The translations under genes were made by a program, and so were the position numbers. The notes below the pieces were generated by a model. The model saw nothing but the letters and a program-made list of their open reading frames with translations, did no database searches and was not told the DNA's origin. Below, in pieces: positions 28,330 through 38,019 of a DNA stretch of 64,000 nt. The number at the start of each line of letters is the position of its first letter. The stretch's first letter is position 1. The stretch is from assembly GCA_016934415.1 (NCBI GenBank), contig JAFGSW010000036.1, positions 27,571 to 91,570 of the forward strand, written 5' to 3'. The stretch comes from Spirochaetales bacterium (GTDB taxonomy: Bacteria; Spirochaetota; Spirochaetia; SZUA-6; RPPD01).

Positions 28330-29709
28330 TCATTTTTTCCGGTCGAAGGAAGAGAGAATGCCCAGCTCGTGCCGGTATTTGGAAATCGTCCGCCGGGCGA
28401 TCTTGATCCCCCGGTTGGCGAGAATGTCGACGATCTCGTTGTCGGAAAGGTTTCGCTCTTCCTTCTGGATCATCTCCTTGATGATCTGCTTCACCCCCTC
28501 CTTGGAAAACCGCGATCCACCCGAACCGATCCCTGAAATTGAGTTGGTGAAGAAATACTTAAGCTCAAACACGCCCCATTCCGTCTGCACGTACTTGCCG
28601 GTCGTGATGCGGGACACGGTGGCCTCGTGCACCCCCACTTCGGCCGCGATATCCTTGAGTGTAAGCGGCACGAGGTATTGCTGGCCCTTCCTGAAGAACT
28701 CGCGCTGGAACTCGACGATCGCCCGGCACACCTTGACCAGTTTCTCGTTCCGCTGGTTGATGCTCCTGATGAACCATTTGGCGTCATTGATGTTCTGGGT
28801 CACGAACGTCTTTAGGTCCTTCTCCTTTTTGTGGGCGGCATCGTCCTTGATTTGATTGAAGAAAGGATTAATGCCGAGCACCGGTATTTCCTCGTCATTG
28901 AGTTGAATGACGAACTCGCCCTCCACGATCTTAACTCTCAGGTCGGGGATGACATACCTCGGTTCCTCGGCTGAAAAATTCCGGCCCGGAATCGGCTCGA
29001 GGGTCTTCACGTACTCAAGGGCGGTCTTGATCTCCTCTTCCTTCAATCCCAGTTCCTTCGCGACTTCCTTCGTCTTGCCTTTTTCAAGGCGATCGAGATG
29101 CCCCTCGATGAGGCGGACGGCGTCCGGGTGGGCGCGGGGATCGCATTTCGCCTGCACGAGGAGGGCTTCCCGGTGGTCTTTCGTGCACACCCCCGGCGGA
29201 TCGAAACCCCGGATGATGTCCATGAGCTTGTACAGGATGGGATACTCGCTCGCGGGCACGAGACTTTCCGGGAACTCGCGGTGGAAGCCATTGTCGTCGA
29301 GATTCTGGATGAGGAGTTCTCCGATGCGGTACCAGTCGGACGGGAACGCCTGGAGACGGAGCTGCCAGAGCAGGTGCTCATGCAGGGTTTCCGGCCGGGT
29401 GAGAACGCCTTCCATGAACTTGCGCTTGGCGTCGCTGTCCCCCGGTGCGCGGGCGATGAACCCCGAGTCGGAGGTCTCTTCGAAGAAATTTTCCTCCTCG
29501 GTTTGCGAGGGGCTCTCCGAGGACACCTCGTCGTACGAATCGGACGTGCGGTCCTCGATGATCTCGAGAGCCGGATTTTTCTCGATTTCTTCGCGGATGG
29601 TGGTCCGTAGTTCCTGGATTGGAAGCGCCATGATCTTGATTGCCTGGAACAGCTGAGGGCTTAATTTGAGCTTCTGCACCTGCCGGAATTCAGGCCTCTG
29701 GATCTGCAT
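28330..29709 (-). CDS. rpoN: RNA polymerase sigma-54 factor
   Basis: N-term Q-rich activator region, C-term ARRTISKYRHELGILSSFDRKK RpoN-box region. Confidence 0.95.
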   Translation of the reverse strand: MQIQRPEFRQVQKLKLSPQLFQAIKIMALPIQELRTTIREEIEKNPALEIIEDRTSDSYDEVSSESPSQTEEENFFEETSDSGFIARAPGDSDAKRKFMEGVLTRPETLHEHLLWQLRLQAFPSDWYRIGELLIQNLDDNGFHREFPESLVPASEYPILYKLMDIIRGFDPPGVCTKDHREALLVQAKCDPRAHPDAVRLIEGHLDRLEKGKTKEVAKELGLKEEEIKTALEYVKTLEPIPGRNFSAEEPRYVIPDLRVKIVEGEFVIQLNDEEIPVLGINPFFNQIKDDAAHKKEKDLKTFVTQNINDAKWFIRSINQRNEKLVKVCRAIVEFQREFFRKGQQYLVPLTLKDIAAEVGVHEATVSRITTGKYVQTEWGVFELKYFFTNSISGIGSGGSRFSKEGVKQIIKEMIQKEERNLSDNEIVDILANRGIKIARRTISKYRHELGILSSFDRKK

Positions 29710-29792
29710 CCCTTTCTCGTTCCTCCCCTCAATTCTCTATAATCCCACACCTGTTTTCCAGTGTTTTTGCGACTTCCGCCCCCGTCCGGCCG

Positions 29793-30533
29793 TCAGCGCA
29801 TGTTGAAATCCTCTCCCAGGTAGATGCTGCGGGCGACCTTGCTTTTCAGAAGCTCCTTTTTCGTGCCGGAAGTGACGATTTCCCCCAGGTTGATGATGTA
29901 CGAACGCTTCGTGATCTCAAGCGTGTAATGCACGCTGTGGTCGGTGATGAGAATGCCGATTCCCTTTTTCGCGAGGTCGCCCACGATGCGCTTGATCTCC
30001 GACACGGCAATGGGATCAATGCCGGCGAAGGGCTCGTCCAGGAGCAGAAATTTCGGCTCGCGGGCCAGAGCGCGCGCGATCTCGGTTCGGCGCCGCTCGC
30101 CGCCGGAAAGCGTGTACGCCATTTGTTTCCTGATTTTCACGATACCGAGTTCTTCGAGCAGCTCCTCGAGTCTGCGTTTCCTCTCGGCGTTGGTGAGGTC
30201 GTTCCGCATTTCGAGAACGGCCCAGACGTTCTTCTCCACCGTCATTTTCCTGAAAATGGAAGCTTCCTGGGGGAGGTATGAAATTCCTTCGCGGGCCCGC
30301 CGGTACATAGGCTCCTGTGAAATCTCCTTGTTGTCGAGGTAGATTTCGCCCGCAGTCGGCTTGATGAAACCGACGATCATGTAAAAGATCGTCGTTTTAC
30401 CCGCGCCGTTGGGCCCGAGCAGACCGACGATTTCCCCCACCTTCATGGTGAAGTCGACGTTCCGGACCACCCGTTTGCGCCCGAAATTCTTGACGAGTCC
30501 GCGCACCTCGAGTGTCGACGTTTCGGGGTTCAT
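29793..30533 (-). CDS. lptB: LPS export ABC transporter ATPase LptB
   Basis: GLLGPNGAGKTTIFYMIVGFIKP, LSGGERRRTEIARAL, LLLDEPFAGIDPIAV. Confidence 0.95.
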   Translation of the reverse strand: MNPETSTLEVRGLVKNFGRKRVVRNVDFTMKVGEIVGLLGPNGAGKTTIFYMIVGFIKPTAGEIYLDNKEISQEPMYRRAREGISYLPQEASIFRKMTVEKNVWAVLEMRNDLTNAERKRRLEELLEELGIVKIRKQMAYTLSGGERRRTEIARALAREPKFLLLDEPFAGIDPIAVSEIKRIVGDLAKKGIGILITDHSVHYTLEITKRSYIINLGEIVTSGTKKELLKSKVARSIYLGEDFNMR

Positions 30534-31312
30534 GGACTCACCTTTTCCCGCGACGCCGGGGCGGGTGTCTTGGGCGGATTCGACGGCGCGGGCGGCGGAG
30601 TGGGTGAAGGGGTAGCCGACGGCGAGTGAGTCTCCGACGGGGTCGGGGTAGCCGACGGGGCGGGAGTCTCATCCTCCTTTTTTTCGGTGTTGACCTGGCC
30701 CTCGACGTTGCCCTCGAGCTTGACCTCGTCCTTCTTGAGATCGATGATGATCTTCTGCGCCCGGTAGGTGTCGCCTTTCCAATAAACAACCGGCAGACCG
30801 GTGAGCTCCAGTGTGTCCGTTTTCCTCATATATTTGGCGAATTCGGACCGGCAGGTCATATTTTCCTTGAGGATCCTGACGCCGATTTGGATGATGGTGA
30901 TATCGTCGTCCTCGTGGTTCTCAATATAGCCGCCCTTCACAACGACCTCGTTTTTGCGATCCACCATGACCGCGTTCCCCCGCACCTGGGAGACTTTGCG
31001 ATTGCGGTCGTAAAAGAGCTGGTCGCTCGTGAGCTCGAGGCCGCGCTCCACGTTCACGAGATGGACCGAGCCGCGGCAGTCGGCGTATACCAGGTTCTCG
31101 CCGTACAGCTCGATCTCATTCGCCCTGATGTTGTTGGCGTCCGAGGTGATCCGGGCGTTGCCCGAAAGGAGCGTCCGTTCCTTCCCCTTTGCAAAAACGC
31201 TGCGCACACTGTTCCCGGAAAAGGAAAACACGTCGGCCGCAAGCGGCGGGAAAAAACCGATGAGAAGAATGACGAGAACCAGGCTATTGATTATCGGTTT
31301 CTTCTTTTTCAT
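30530..31312 (-). CDS. lptA: LptA/OstA-like LPS transport protein with Pro/Thr/Ser-rich C-terminal tail
   Basis: OstA-like repeats (RTLLSGNARITSDANNIRANEIELYGENLVYAD) then TPAPSATPTPSETHSPSATPSPTPPPAPSNPP. Confidence 0.8.
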   Translation of the reverse strand: MKKKKPIINSLVLVILLIGFFPPLAADVFSFSGNSVRSVFAKGKERTLLSGNARITSDANNIRANEIELYGENLVYADCRGSVHLVNVERGLELTSDQLFYDRNRKVSQVRGNAVMVDRKNEVVVKGGYIENHEDDDITIIQIGVRILKENMTCRSEFAKYMRKTDTLELTGLPVVYWKGDTYRAQKIIIDLKKDEVKLEGNVEGQVNTEKKEDETPAPSATPTPSETHSPSATPSPTPPPAPSNPPKTPAPASREKVSP

Positions 31313-31862
31313 ACACATAACGCCCATGGACGGCGGCGGTAAACGTCAGGGTCTTGCGGGCGGCGTCAATTGTAAAATGCCTGCCTTCGATGTACGACCC
31401 GTCGTCTTTCTCGATCCGCACGACTTCGTTTCCCTTGCTTTGAAGCAGGCGATCGTCTTTTTTCCAGAAGAGGGAGGCCGCCGAAAAACTCACCTTGTCC
31501 GCCGTCGAGTATCCGTAGACGCCGCCCGACAGATCGGCGTTCTCCGTATCGGTATGGTACACGGCGCTGCCGGCCCGGCCGTCGATCGCCACGGCGCCGG
31601 CGTCATCATACTCGACGAATCTGACCTTGGTGAGCACCGTGGTCTTCTTGCGGTTGTACATCTGCGCCCGCTCGGCCTCGAGCTGGAAGACCATTTTTTG
31701 GCCATTGACGGCGGTATGCACGAAGTTTTTGAACACGAGGTCCGGCACGGATTCCTCAAGCTCCGTCCCCTCTTCACCCTCCTTGTAGTCGAGTGAGCAT
31801 CCCATGACCCAGAAAACGGCCGTCAGGAGAATAAAAAACAAACAGCGTCTAGGGTTACGCAT
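31284..31862 (-). CDS. lptC: LptC-like LPS export protein
   Basis: Lipobox VMGCSLDYKEGEEG; VFQLEAERAQMYNRKKTTVLTKVRFVEYDDAG; position upstream of lptA-lptB. Confidence 0.8.
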   Translation of the reverse strand: MRNPRRCLFFILLTAVFWVMGCSLDYKEGEEGTELEESVPDLVFKNFVHTAVNGQKMVFQLEAERAQMYNRKKTTVLTKVRFVEYDDAGAVAIDGRAGSAVYHTDTENADLSGGVYGYSTADKVSFSAASLFWKKDDRLLQSKGNEVVRIEKDDGSYIEGRHFTIDAARKTLTFTAAVHGRYVYEKEETDNQ

Positions 31863-33456
31863 GGCGGAAACACACCTCGACAAAATTCTTGAACAGCGGG
31901 TGGGGGGCGGTGGGTTTGGACTTGAACTCGGGATGAAACTGCACGCCGATGCCCCAGGGGTGGTCCTTCCACTCGACGCTCTCCACGAGCTCGCCGTTAT
32001 CGGTCGTCCCGCTCATGACGAGCCCCCCCTGCTCGAGAGGTCCGCGATACCTGTTCGACACCTCATAGCGATGACGATGCCGCTCGTGGATCACGGGCAC
32101 GCGATAGACTTCCTTGATCCTCGTTCCTTCCTTGAGGAAGGAGGGGCTCGAACCGAGACGCATGCTCGCGCCCATCACCTTTACGTTTTCCTGCTCCTCG
32201 AGCAGGCTCACCACCGGGTCGCAGCCGTGGGGCGCGAATTCCGTGGAATTGGCCTCGGTGAGCCCGAGCACGTGGCGCGCGAATTCAATGACCATGATCT
32301 GCAGACCGAGGCAAATCCCGAAGTAGGGGATGCCCTTGGTGCGGGCGAACTGGGCCGCCCGGATCATGCCCTCGATGCCTCGCTCGCCGAAGCCCCCCGG
32401 CACGAGCACGCCGTCCACCTGCCCCGAAATCCGGTCCGAGTCGGTTTCAATCTTCTCCGAGTCGAATTTTACGAGCTCGACCCGGCGCTGCAGCGCGATC
32501 CCGGCGTGCTGGAGCGCCTCAAAAATGGACTTATACGCATCATGAAGCTCAAGATATTTCCCGACGATCCCGATGCGAACCTTCTTTTCCGAAGCAATGT
32601 AGCCGTTGATCGTCTTTTCCCATTCCTTGATCTTCTTGTTGCGAGATTCGGGATCGAGTCCCATCTTCTTTATGATGATCTTGTCGATTCCCTGTCCGTG
32701 AAACAACACCGGGATCTCGTAGGTGGTGGTTTTCACGTTGTATGCCGAGATGACCGCATCTTCCTCGACGTTGGTGAAGAGCGAGATTTTTTTCTTAAGA
32801 CCGTCGTTTAAGGGCACCTCGGCGCGGCAGAGGAGAATATCCGGCTGGATGCCGAGCTCCTGCAGACCCTTGACCGAGTGCTGGGTCGGTTTCGTCTTCA
32901 GCTCACCCATGGAAACCGTCGGCACGAGGGTGAGGTGGATATAGAGGACGTTCGGTTTGCCCGGGTCGTGAATGAACTGGCGCGCCGCCTCCAGAAACGG
33001 AATCGATTCGATGTCTCCGACCGTCCCGCCGATCTCGACGATGGTGACGTCGACGCCGGGCCGCTCGCCTATTTTCAGGATCCGACGCTTAATTTCGTCG
33101 GTGATGTGGGGGATGACCTGCACCGTGCGGCCCAGGAAGCGGCCCTCCCGTTCCTGGCGGATGACCTCCTGGTAGACCTGGCCGGTGGTGATCGAGTTGT
33201 CCCGGGAAAGCGGACTATCCGTGAAGCGGGAGTAGTTCCCGAGGTCGAGGTCGGTTTCCGCTCCGTCGTCGGTAACGTAGACCTCTCCGTGCTGGTAAGG
33301 ATTCATGGTCCCCGCGTCGACATTGATGTACGGATCGATCTTCACCATATGGACCGACAGCCCGTGCCCCTCAAGGAGATTGGCAATGGAAGAAGCGGCC
33401 ACGCCCTTGCCCAGGCTGGAACAGACGCCGCCGGTGACGAAAATGTATCTGCTCAT
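31855..33456 (-). CDS. pyrG: CTP synthase
   Basis: MSRYIFVTGGVCSSLGKGVAASS, KIDPYINVDAGTMNPYQHGEVYV, PYFGICLGLQ. Confidence 0.97.
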   Translation of the reverse strand: MSRYIFVTGGVCSSLGKGVAASSIANLLEGHGLSVHMVKIDPYINVDAGTMNPYQHGEVYVTDDGAETDLDLGNYSRFTDSPLSRDNSITTGQVYQEVIRQEREGRFLGRTVQVIPHITDEIKRRILKIGERPGVDVTIVEIGGTVGDIESIPFLEAARQFIHDPGKPNVLYIHLTLVPTVSMGELKTKPTQHSVKGLQELGIQPDILLCRAEVPLNDGLKKKISLFTNVEEDAVISAYNVKTTTYEIPVLFHGQGIDKIIIKKMGLDPESRNKKIKEWEKTINGYIASEKKVRIGIVGKYLELHDAYKSIFEALQHAGIALQRRVELVKFDSEKIETDSDRISGQVDGVLVPGGFGERGIEGMIRAAQFARTKGIPYFGICLGLQIMVIEFARHVLGLTEANSTEFAPHGCDPVVSLLEEQENVKVMGASMRLGSSPSFLKEGTRIKEVYRVPVIHERHRHRYEVSNRYRGPLEQGGLVMSGTTDNGELVESVEWKDHPWGIGVQFHPEFKSKPTAPHPLFKNFVEVCFRHA

Positions 33457-33539
33457 GCCGCATCATATTATTTCGATTCGTTAGGCCTCTGTCAACTGAG
33501 GTTTCCGGGGGAGGATTTTCTATAAAGAACCTGGAATCC

Positions 33540-33745
33540 AGGAAGGACACGAAGCGCACGCCTCGACGAAGTTATCGCAAGCGAAGTCGAGGGACTCGGG
33601 GCAGGCTCCGGAAACGACGAACACGAAGTAAAAAAAGGGAAAATGAATCTGATTTGAGTAGATCATTGCTTATATTATCTTTTCCTTCGTGTACTTCTTC
33701 CTCTTCGTGAACTCGCTGGAAACTTCGTTGCGAAATACATGTCCT
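33540..33745. repeat. Degenerate inverted-repeat element, ACACGAAG-rich
   Basis: Left GGAAGGACACGAAG...GAACACGAAGTAAAAAAAGGG and right CCTTCGTGTACTTCTTCCTCTTCGTGAAC...ATGTCCTC are imperfect reverse complements; internal CCTCGAC/GTCGAGG stem. Confidence 0.5.
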
Positions 33746-33800
33746 CTTTTTCATCACTTTGGCGGAATAATCGATCCTGTTCAACCATGTTGACTGCGCA

Positions 33801-34259
33801 CTAGTTCTTGAATTCGAAATCCGAGGTCACGCCGCGAAAAAAATGGTTGTTCTCAAACAGACCACGGTGGTTGGTTTGCCCCTCGATGATTTCTTCCTTG
33901 ACGAAAATAGGCGTTTTAAGTCGCACGGCCAGGGCCAGACCGTCCGAAGGCCTGACTTCAATTCGATAGTGCCTCAGTCCCTTGCGGTAAAACAATTTCG
34001 CGAAATACTTGCTGCCGTTCATTTCGTAGATTTCCACCCGCTCGACCTTGAAGCGATGGACGAGGAAAAAATGGACGAAAAGATCGTGGGTGAGCGGCCG
34101 GGTCGCGCGCATCCCTTCCAGCGCCATGATAATGGCGATGGCCTCGGCCGGCCCGACGCCGATTGAGACGTTCCGTTTATTATCGTCCGTCCGAAGGATA
34201 ATGAACGGCATATCCGACACTTGGTCCAGAATGACGCCTTTGACTGACATCTTTTGCAT
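33801..34259 (-). CDS. Bifunctional nuclease (DUF151) family protein
   Basis: FIILRTDDNKRNVSIGVGPAEAIAIIMALEG, VEVRPSDGLALAVRLKTPIFVKEEII-type C-terminus. Confidence 0.85.
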   Translation of the reverse strand: MQKMSVKGVILDQVSDMPFIILRTDDNKRNVSIGVGPAEAIAIIMALEGMRATRPLTHDLFVHFFLVHRFKVERVEIYEMNGSKYFAKLFYRKGLRHYRIEVRPSDGLALAVRLKTPIFVKEEIIEGQTNHRGLFENNHFFRGVTSDFEFKN

Positions 34260-34612
34260 AATCCACCTTGACTCGGAAAGGCACCCGCACGGGCGCTTCT
34301 CCCGGCGAGCGAGCGGTTGCGGCGCAGTCTCGAGCGCGCATCCTAATAACCGTCTCACCCCCCGCTACTCGTATTATACTCCCCATTTTAAATTTTATCA
34401 TCACCCCCGGCGGCAAACCACTGGTCGGTACGTCTTAATCCCGATTATAAATTTGACGGAAGATATGGCGTCCACTACAATTTGATTACAGTCGATCAAA
34501 ACCAGGACTGATGTAAAGAGCCATCGCCTCGGACCCGCGTACCGATCCGCCCGGCAGCCGGAAATCGGCAATGCGGTTGTCCCCGGTATTCAGGGGTTGG
34601 CGGCGGGAGCAC

Positions 34613-35449
34613 ATGGCGGGAATACTGGCCGATACCGAATTTCAACTCTTCAGCCGGCTCATTTACGAGCAAAGCGGAATCCATTTTTCGGAGATGAACC
34701 GTTCCATCCTCGACACCCGCCTTCAGGAGCGCCTGAAAATCACTCAGCGGCAAGACGTCAAGAATTATTACGACTACATCATGCGGAATCCGGACGAGAT
34801 GAAAATGCTTCTCGATTCGGTGACCACGAACCTCACCCGTTTCTTTAGGAACACGGGCCAGTTCGAAACGCTCGAGCGGTTCGTCCTTCCCGACCTCGTC
34901 GCCTACAAGACCAAAATCAACCAGCCGCGGGTGCGGGTGTGGAGCGCCGGCTGCGCCACGGGCGAGGAGCCGTACTCGATCGCCTTCGTGCTCAAGGAAA
35001 AGCTGCCGCGCCACTTCGATCTCGAAATCATCGCCTCGGACCTGAGCCTGAAATCGATCATGACGGCGCGGGAGGGGTACTACCCGGAATCCAAAATCGA
35101 AGGCGTGCCGGGCCCCTACCTCGCCAGGTATTTCGAAAAGCAGGAGAGCGGCTACCAGGTGAAAGAGGAAATCAAGTCCCTCATCCGGTTCGATTACCAC
35201 AACCTTAAATTCGACTCGGGTCTGCAACACGTCGACATTTTATTCTGCCGCAATGTCATCATCTACTTTGACGAGGCCGCTCAGAAGGCGGTCATCGAGC
35301 GTTTCTGGAAGATCATGGGCCCCCACTCCTACCTTTTCCTGGGCCATTCCGAATCGCTTTTCGGCATGAATACTCGGTTTGCGTTCGTCAAGACGGATTG
35401 GTCGATCATTTACCGGAAATTCATCGACGATGGGGAGAAAAAGCCGTGA
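34613..35449 (+). CDS. cheR: Chemotaxis protein methyltransferase CheR
   Basis: VTTNLTRFFRN, VWSAGCATGEEPYSIA, VDILFCRNVIIYF. Confidence 0.95.
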   Translation: MAGILADTEFQLFSRLIYEQSGIHFSEMNRSILDTRLQERLKITQRQDVKNYYDYIMRNPDEMKMLLDSVTTNLTRFFRNTGQFETLERFVLPDLVAYKTKINQPRVRVWSAGCATGEEPYSIAFVLKEKLPRHFDLEIIASDLSLKSIMTAREGYYPESKIEGVPGPYLARYFEKQESGYQVKEEIKSLIRFDYHNLKFDSGLQHVDILFCRNVIIYFDEAAQKAVIERFWKIMGPHSYLFLGHSESLFGMNTRFAFVKTDWSIIYRKFIDDGEKKP

Positions 35450-36525
35450 GCGCGGTCATCAAGGTACTCATCGTCGACGACTCGTCGCTCATGCGCAAAC
35501 TCATCTCGAGTTTTTTCGAAAAGACGGGCGACGTCGAGGTGGTCGGCACGGCCATGAACGGCCGCTTCGCTCTGCAAAAGGCGGAATCCCTCGCGCCGGA
35601 CGTCATCATCCTCGACATCGAAATGCCCGAGATGAACGGGATCGAATTCCTGAAGGAAAAAAAGCGCCGCGGCCTCGAGGTTCCGGTCATCATCCTCTCC
35701 TCGCACGCCGAACGGGGGGCAAAGGTGACGATGGAGGCGATCGCGGCCGGCGCGCAGGATTTCCTGCTCAAGCCGCAGGCGGAGAGCGGGCGCGGCTTGC
35801 CGCAGGTGGCAGACCAACTCCTCCAGCTCGTCCGCATTTACGGCCGGCTCGGGCGGCATGGAGAGCGTCCGCTTGGTCTCGAGACCGAGGCGCCCGCGCA
35901 CCAGGCGGAAGCGGTCGCCCCCCTTAAAAAGAGGATCCCGCTCTGCGCGCCCGGCACCATCGAGGTGATCGCCATCGGGATTTCCACCGGCGGTCCGAAT
36001 GCGCTGCGCACGATTTTCCCCAAGCTGCGCGGCGACCTCGGCATTCCCCTGCTTGTCGTCCAGCACATGCCGCCGGGATTCACCCAGGAATTCGCGCTCA
36101 GCCTGGACCGTATCTGCCCGCTCGAGGTGAAGGAAGCGGCGGACGGTGACATCATTACGGCGGGCCGGGCGCTCATTGCGCCCGGGGATAAACATCTGGC
36201 CGTCGTGCGGAAGCCGCTCGCCCGGGTGGCGCGGCTCGAGGACACCGAGCCGCTGCACGGACACAAACCATCGGCGGACGTGCTTTTCTCCTCCGTGGCC
36301 AAAGTCTACGGAAATCACGCCTGCGCTCTCATCATGACGGGGATGGGAAAAGACGGGGCGGAAGCAATCGGCGACATTTACGAGGCGGGCGGCATCACCG
36401 CGGCCCAGGACGCCGAGTCGAGCGTCGTCTACGGCATGCCCAAGGCGGCCGTCGGGCTCGGCTACATCCGCCGCGTCCTCCCGCTCGCGGACATCCCCGA
36501 TTTCCTGAACCGCCTGAACCGATAG
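35446..36525 (+). CDS. cheB: Protein-glutamate methylesterase CheB
   Basis: GTG start overlapping cheR stop; receiver VIILDIEMPEMNGIEFL; GISTGGPNALR, VVQHMPPGFT, LIMTGMGKDGAEA. Confidence 0.95.
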   Translation: MSAVIKVLIVDDSSLMRKLISSFFEKTGDVEVVGTAMNGRFALQKAESLAPDVIILDIEMPEMNGIEFLKEKKRRGLEVPVIILSSHAERGAKVTMEAIAAGAQDFLLKPQAESGRGLPQVADQLLQLVRIYGRLGRHGERPLGLETEAPAHQAEAVAPLKKRIPLCAPGTIEVIAIGISTGGPNALRTIFPKLRGDLGIPLLVVQHMPPGFTQEFALSLDRICPLEVKEAADGDIITAGRALIAPGDKHLAVVRKPLARVARLEDTEPLHGHKPSADVLFSSVAKVYGNHACALIMTGMGKDGAEAIGDIYEAGGITAAQDAESSVVYGMPKAAVGLGYIRRVLPLADIPDFLNRLNR

Positions 36526-36541
36526 AAGAAAAACCGGCGAA

Positions 36542-37021
36542 TCAGCCGATCGACAGGCCGGTCCCGATTTTCTCCATCACCTGCGGCCAATCCTTTTTTT
36601 TGCGGATCATGCGCCACACGAAGGCGAATACCACGGCCAGGACGAATCCGGCGGCGCCTCCGAGGAGACGCGTCCCCTCCCGGGCGGACGGTACGAGCAA
36701 GAGCAGCGCCGCGTAGCCGAGCAGGAACGCGGCCACGGGAAGGACGAACACCAGCAGGGCGGCTGTGACCGTCTTTTTATTATCGAGCGCGACGACCACC
36801 CGATCGCCCACCTCGAGATGCAGGTTCGCGGGATTGTCCGCCTGGATCGTCCTCTGCTTGTCCCCCGCCAAAGCGCCGCACACGGAACACCCCGCGGCGC
36901 GACCGCCCGCCCCGCCTGAGTTCTCCGTCCCGGTCGAACAACCGGCGCATAATAGATCGTTCTCAAGCGCAAGATGGACGATCCCGCGCTCGAGGCTAGT
37001 CACTCTCCCTATCTCCCTCAT
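36542..37021 (-). CDS. RseC-like membrane protein
   Basis: Cys-rich LLCAGCSTG...GCSVCGAL followed by LEVGDRVVVALDNKKTVTAALLVFVLPVAAFLLGY. Confidence 0.75.
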   Translation of the reverse strand: MREIGRVTSLERGIVHLALENDLLCAGCSTGTENSGGAGGRAAGCSVCGALAGDKQRTIQADNPANLHLEVGDRVVVALDNKKTVTAALLVFVLPVAAFLLGYAALLLLVPSAREGTRLLGGAAGFVLAVVFAFVWRMIRKKKDWPQVMEKIGTGLSIG

Positions 37022-37820
37022 GAAACACCTCGAGGCACGGCCTTTTCACCGTTTCGATGCCGAGCGCCGTGCCGTCCGGCCCGATCTCCACCACCGCTCC
37101 CTGGAGCTCCAGGTGCTCGCACTTCACCTTGGAGTATTCCGGAATCTGGGTGAGGAATTTCCGGATCTCGACATCGGAATCCAGGCCGCCCACGGAGTAA
37201 CTGTTCCCCGTCCGGCCCGTGTCGCATATCACGGCCGTCTTTCCGCCCATGATCCTGGCGTCGGCGGTCAGCGCCTTTGAATGCGTGCCGATCACGGCGG
37301 ACACCTTCCCGGCCAGGTGGTAAAACATCGTATATTTCTCGGACGTCGTCGTCGCGTGGAAATCGACGAGGATGATCTTCGTCTGTCCGCTCATTTTTTC
37401 GGCAAGCGTCAAGGCGCTGAAAAACGGATTGCCGAGATGGGTGCGATCGAACCCGGACATCCCGAGCAGGGAGACGACGCCGATCTTGCCCCGCGGGGTG
37501 TCGTATACCATGAAGCCGCGCCCCGGATTGCCGTACGGGTAGTTGGCGGGGCGGAGCAGGTAGGGGGCGCGGGCGATATGCTCGACGATGTCGCGCTTGT
37601 AGTAGATGCATTCTCCGCCCGTGATGACGTCGACCCCCAGCTTCCGCACGTAGATCGCGTGGTTGCGCCCGATGCCGAAACCGCCGGTGGCTCCGTCGCC
37701 GTTTGCGACGACGAAATCGATGCCGAGCTCTTTTTTCAGCTTGGGAAGCAGGTGTTTCACGGTGAACACGCCGCACTTGCCGACGATCTCTCCGATAAAA
37801 AGCACCTTTACGGTTTCCAC
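36996..37820 (-). CDS. ymdB: YmdB-family metallophosphoesterase
   Basis: METVKVLFIGEIVGKCGVFTVKHLLP, VANGDGATGGFG, DFHATTTSEK, GTHSKALTADARIM. Confidence 0.9.
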   Translation of the reverse strand: METVKVLFIGEIVGKCGVFTVKHLLPKLKKELGIDFVVANGDGATGGFGIGRNHAIYVRKLGVDVITGGECIYYKRDIVEHIARAPYLLRPANYPYGNPGRGFMVYDTPRGKIGVVSLLGMSGFDRTHLGNPFFSALTLAEKMSGQTKIILVDFHATTTSEKYTMFYHLAGKVSAVIGTHSKALTADARIMGGKTAVICDTGRTGNSYSVGGLDSDVEIRKFLTQIPEYSKVKCEHLELQGAVVEIGPDGTALGIETVKRPCLEVFHEGDRESD

Positions 37821-38019
37821 TCGATTGCGCTCCTCGCCCGCCGACGGAATTCATGAGGACCGCGATTCTCCGGAAAGGCTAACCTCTTTTCCGGAAAAAC
37901 GGCTGCGGCGCGCCCTCCTCCGTCCGTCATGGTATACGTAAAAAATACTGGAATTGCCGCCGGGTGTAAAGTCGATGCGGATTTGCCTCCCACAGGCGCA
38001 CCCGGCACCGCAAAATCCG

